Below are positions 5,124-6,397 of a stretch of 6,397 nucleotides of DNA, piece after piece. The translations under genes were made by a program, and so were the position numbers. Below the pieces are notes generated by a model. The model did not search any database. It was not told the DNA's origin and was given only the letters and a program-made list of their open reading frames with translations. The stretch is from Promethearchaeota archaeon (GTDB lineage Archaea > Asgardarchaeota > Lokiarchaeia > Sigynarchaeales > SOKP01), in assembly GCA_019057775.1 (NCBI GenBank), contig JAHLWT010000241.1:1-6397 (forward strand), written 5' to 3'. Within the stretch, counting starts at the first letter, position 1; each line of letters begins with the position of its first letter.

Positions 5124-5180
5124 GTAGGGGGCGGATTCATCCGCTCCGTCTCATCCGTAGGACAGGCGTCTCGCCTGTCT
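5124..5180 (+). repeat. Composite double-hairpin repeat, copy 2
   Basis: Hairpin one is GCGGAT (5131-5136) with ATCCGC (5139-5144). Hairpin two is GACAGGCG (5161-5168) with CGCCTGTC (5172-5179), identical to that at 1012-1030. Each is preceded by GTAG. Order and spacing match copy 1 at 970-1031. Confidence 0.85.
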
Positions 5181-5207
5181 CTGCTATTCCCACTTCTCCT
5201 GAACCTG

Positions 5208-5232
5208 CCCGGTGAAGCATTGCTTCACCGGG
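5208..5232. repeat. 11-bp perfect hairpin
   Basis: CCCGGTGAAGC (5208-5218) pairs fully with GCTTCACCGGG (5222-5232) around ATT. It abuts the left end of the GTCATTCC element at 5233 and has no T-run after it, so it is taken as repeat DNA rather than a terminator. Confidence 0.6.
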
Positions 5233-5384
5233 GTCATTCCCACGAAACTTGTACCACCATTTTCATGAGGGCCGGCTTCGTGAAAACGGGTAATTGGGAT
5301 CTATCCTTACCCTGCTTTATCTTTTGGTATCTGTGGGCATATACAGTACATCCCTTATGGATTCCGTGTCAAGTGCGGAATGAC
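5233..5384. repeat. 152-bp element with GTCATTCC/GGAATGAC inverted ends
   Basis: The left end GTCATTCC (5233-5240) and right end GGAATGAC (5377-5384) are exact inverted repeats. The inner right end, ATTCCG (5361-5366) with CGGAAT (5376-5381), is itself a hairpin. The layout resembles the small non-coding dispersed repeats with ATTCCCG-type ends seen in many bacteria. A 60-codon open frame across it is not convincing as a gene. No transposase is present. Its right end merges with the riboswitch. Confidence 0.5.
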
Positions 5385-5490
5385 CAAAGGGGCAACTCCT
5401 AATCGTTAGGAAAACCCATGCAGAGTTTACTAAAAAAAACTATCTCCTAATTTCTTAGGAAGAATCTTTCAGGTAAAAGGACAGAGTAAG
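5361..5490 (+). promoter_or_regulatory. Glycine riboswitch aptamer, altered or partly degraded
   Basis: The 3' half is close to the known glycine (gcvT) aptamer: AATCTTTCAGGTAAAAGGAC at 5463-5482, followed by AGAG. ACCAAAGGGGCAA at 5383-5395 matches the conserved 5' core (CACCGAAGGNGCAA). Between them the P3 arm appears twice, as CTCCTAA/TTAGGA at 5396-5411 and again at 5444-5460, with about 32 nt of A-rich sequence between the copies. The expected CTCTGGAGAG-type P1 strand is not seen; that part is occupied by the end of the 152-bp repeat. In the family, glycine binding stabilises P1 and usually turns on glycine cleavage or transport genes. No such gene lies downstream here. Confidence 0.68.
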
Positions 5491-5526
5491 GAAGTAATAT
5501 AACTATTTTCTTGCTCCGTCCTTTTT
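5475..5526 (+). terminator. Riboswitch-linked intrinsic terminator
   Basis: AAAAGGACAGAGTAAG (5475-5490) pairs with CTTGCTCCGTCCTTTT (5510-5525), with one A/C mismatch and one G-U, and weaker pairing extends the stem inward. TTTTTATTT follows. The left arm is the conserved 3' strand of the glycine aptamer, so aptamer and terminator are mutually exclusive. This is the normal expression platform of an ON-type glycine switch. Confidence 0.85.
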
Positions 5527-5698
5527 ATTTACAAAAGGTTGGCAATAACTGGAAACTATATGATGATGGTGAAGGAGCATACCGATAACCTCCTCGCATA
5601 GTGAGCACAGTTAAATAATTATTATTTATTAATAGATGTTTTTTATTAATTATGTTGTAGAATTAAAAGGTACGCTTGTTATTAATTTGCTAAATATT

Positions 5699-5744
5699 AT
5701 AAAGGGATTTGGGATAATATCTTTCAAATCCCTTTATCTTTTTT
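5699..5744 (+). terminator. Strong intrinsic terminator
   Basis: A perfect 13-bp stem (5699-5711 with 5725-5737, core AAAGGGATTTG/CAAATCCCTTT) has a 13-nt loop and is followed by CTTTTTT. About 170 bp lie between the riboswitch terminator and this one, with no convincing gene, so it ends either a small transcript or a lost gene. Confidence 0.85.
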
Positions 5745-5778
5745 AAATACTCCAAAATATAAGTGTTTTTCGGGAAAA

Positions 5779-5956
5779 ATGATTGCAACTTTTTATGTGA
5801 ATTCATCAAAAAGAGAACAAGAGGATTATAGAAATTTACATAAAATAGAAAATGTGATAAAATCAACGAAAGATAGATTAGTTAAAGGCTGAAGAGAGCA
5901 GGGGATTTATGTTGGCTTCCAAAAAGAAGGCGATGACTGTAAAATCATTTCTCTAA
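5779..5956 (+). pseudogene. Small frameshifted reading frame, unknown
   Basis: ATG 5779 opens a 37-codon frame that begins MIATFYVNSSKREQ and ends in TGA at 5890-5892. Dropping one G of the GG at about 5887-5888 joins it to a second frame that continues AEESRGFMLASKKKA and stops at TAA 5954-5956, for about 58 residues in total. Both halves are lysine- and glutamate-rich and read like protein. The ribosome binding site is weak (GGG at 5772-5774). The second frame also has its own ATG at 5909 with AGGGG before it, so two tiny separate frames, or chance, are alternatives. No family is recognised. Confidence 0.3.
5835..5863 (+). promoter_or_regulatory. Sigma70-like promoter candidate
   Basis: TTTACA (5835-5840), a 17-nt spacer and TAAAAT (5858-5863) give a good sigma70 match, with a start expected near 5870. 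It would transcribe toward the four-helix-bundle gene. It lies inside the small frameshifted frame, which weakens one of the two calls. Confidence 0.45.
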
Positions 5957-5969
5957 TGGAAATATGATA

Positions 5970-6000
5970 GTTACCCGGTTTACCAGTTGAATGTTAAGAA
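5970..6000 (+). repeat. Short octad array (GTTANCCN type)
   Basis: GTTACCCG and GTTTACCA are followed by the 7-nt GTTGAAT and then GTTAAGAA. It is a short, slipped member of the GTTANCCN octad class seen at 3896 and 5007. Confidence 0.5.
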
Positions 6001-6013
6001 AATTATAAAACAG

Positions 6014-6019
6014 TATAAT
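6014..6019 (+). promoter_or_regulatory. Candidate -10 box before the four-helix-bundle gene
   Basis: A perfect TATAAT lies 32 bp before the TTG start at 6052. The -35 match at normal spacing (TGTTAA, 5992-5997, 16-nt spacer) is poor. It would give a short leader containing the ribosome binding site. Confidence 0.35.
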
Positions 6020-6051
6020 CAAATAAATAGAATAGATGAAAGGGAAAAATT

Positions 6052-6397
6052 TTGTCGACCATAAAATCATTTGAAAAATTGCCTATGTGGGAGGATGCAA
6101 GAAAATTTACTAATAAAATTTACAATTTAACAAAAAAATTTCCTTCAAGAGAAGCGTATGGTTTAAATTCACAAATTACCAGGGCAGCAGTTTCAATAAT
6201 GAGTAATATTGCTGAAGGATTTGCTCGTTTTTCTAGCCGTGAATTTATAGGGTTTTTAATTATTTCCCGAGGTTCAATATCTGAAGTACGAAATGATTTA
6301 TATATCGCTCTCGATTTAAAATATATTAGTTAAAATGAATTTCAGTTTGTTTACGATGATGCAAAAAATTTAGGAAAACAAATTAATGGATTTATTA
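6052..6397 (+). pseudogene. Four-helix-bundle protein (S23 / 23S rRNA IVP family), interrupted by an in-frame stop
   Basis: TTG 6052 is the start, with GAAAGGG at 6038-6044 seven bases upstream; no in-frame ATG fits. The first 93 residues carry the family hallmarks: KSFEKLPMWEDAR, LTKKFPSREAYGL, SQITRAAVSIMSNIAEGFAR, SSREFIGFL and then SEVRNDLYIALDLKYIS. TAA at 6331-6333 stops it there, short of the family's usual roughly 115-125 residues. The same frame then continues NEFQFVYDDAKNLGKQINGFI up to the window edge, which fits the normal last helix (EF..LY..A..LGK.INGFI). The stop is therefore a likely nonsense mutation or sequencing error in an otherwise intact gene. The true 3' end is beyond the window. 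Members occur inside some 23S rRNA intervening sequences and as stand-alone genes, and relate distantly to the Avd accessory protein of diversity-generating retroelements; no reverse transcriptase or repeats of that system are visible. Confidence 0.82.

Noticed and set aside
5220..5402. 60-codon open frame on the + strand
   Set aside because: It lies across hairpin and inverted-end repeat DNA and the riboswitch core, has no ribosome binding site, and its composition follows the repeats.
5560..5601. 13-residue frame ending in TDNLLA, considered as a tmRNA tag
   Set aside because: No tRNA-like acceptor ends or pseudoknot layout around it, and the ribosome binding site is weak.
52..6000. CRISPR array reading of the repeats
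   Set aside because: Units are 7-8 nt, degenerate and contiguous, with no unique spacers of 25-45 nt and no cas genes.
6052..6397. Diversity-generating retroelement via the Avd-like four-helix bundle
   Set aside because: No reverse transcriptase and no template/variable repeat pair are visible, and the sequence looks like the common S23 type.

Overview
The window looks like a piece of an AT-rich genome from an uncultured diderm bacterium. Two of its genes encode lipoproteins with lipobox signal peptides, and one of these has an Omp28/thioredoxin-like layout. Ribosome binding sites are AGGAG-type, promoters are sigma70-like, and a glycine-riboswitch 3' half is present. The AT-rich genes and the repeat-filled gaps would fit a candidate phylum such as Atribacterota or a relative. 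That placement is an impression and cannot be proved from this sequence. All recognisable genes are on the + strand.

Layout. 1-171: a possible tail of an upstream gene, then repeats. 187-849: a membrane anti-sigma-factor-like protein with a cytoplasmic zinc finger and an external glycogen-binding (CBM48/AMPK-beta-like) domain. 850-1216: repeats only. 1217-2176: a secreted helical-repeat protein with a Pro/Thr/Glu tail, function unknown. 2177-2770: repeats, then a foldable leader and an 18-bp perfect palindrome just before the next gene. 2771-3709: an acidic, cysteine-rich lipoprotein, followed by a strong terminator. 3800-4096: repeats, then a near-ideal sigma70 promoter. 4186-5007: a CxxC thioredoxin-fold lipoprotein. 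5008-6051: about 1 kb without an intact gene. It holds repeats, a damaged-looking glycine riboswitch with its terminator, a second terminator and a frameshifted small reading frame. 6052-6397: a four-helix-bundle (S23/23S rRNA IVP family) gene interrupted by an in-frame TAA, with its conserved C-terminal part continuing to the window edge.

The most unusual feature is the intergenic DNA. Nearly every longer gap is packed with degenerate tandem arrays of strict 7-nt or 8-nt period. The units differ in sequence but keep phase, and they occur in both orientations. Between them sit short GTAG-led hairpins (seven copies) and fragments of larger dispersed repeats. The genes are separate envelope or surface genes rather than one operon. 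The only functional pairing suggested by context is the cysteine-rich lipoprotein with the neighbouring CxxC lipoprotein. No complete defence, CRISPR or mobile system is visible.
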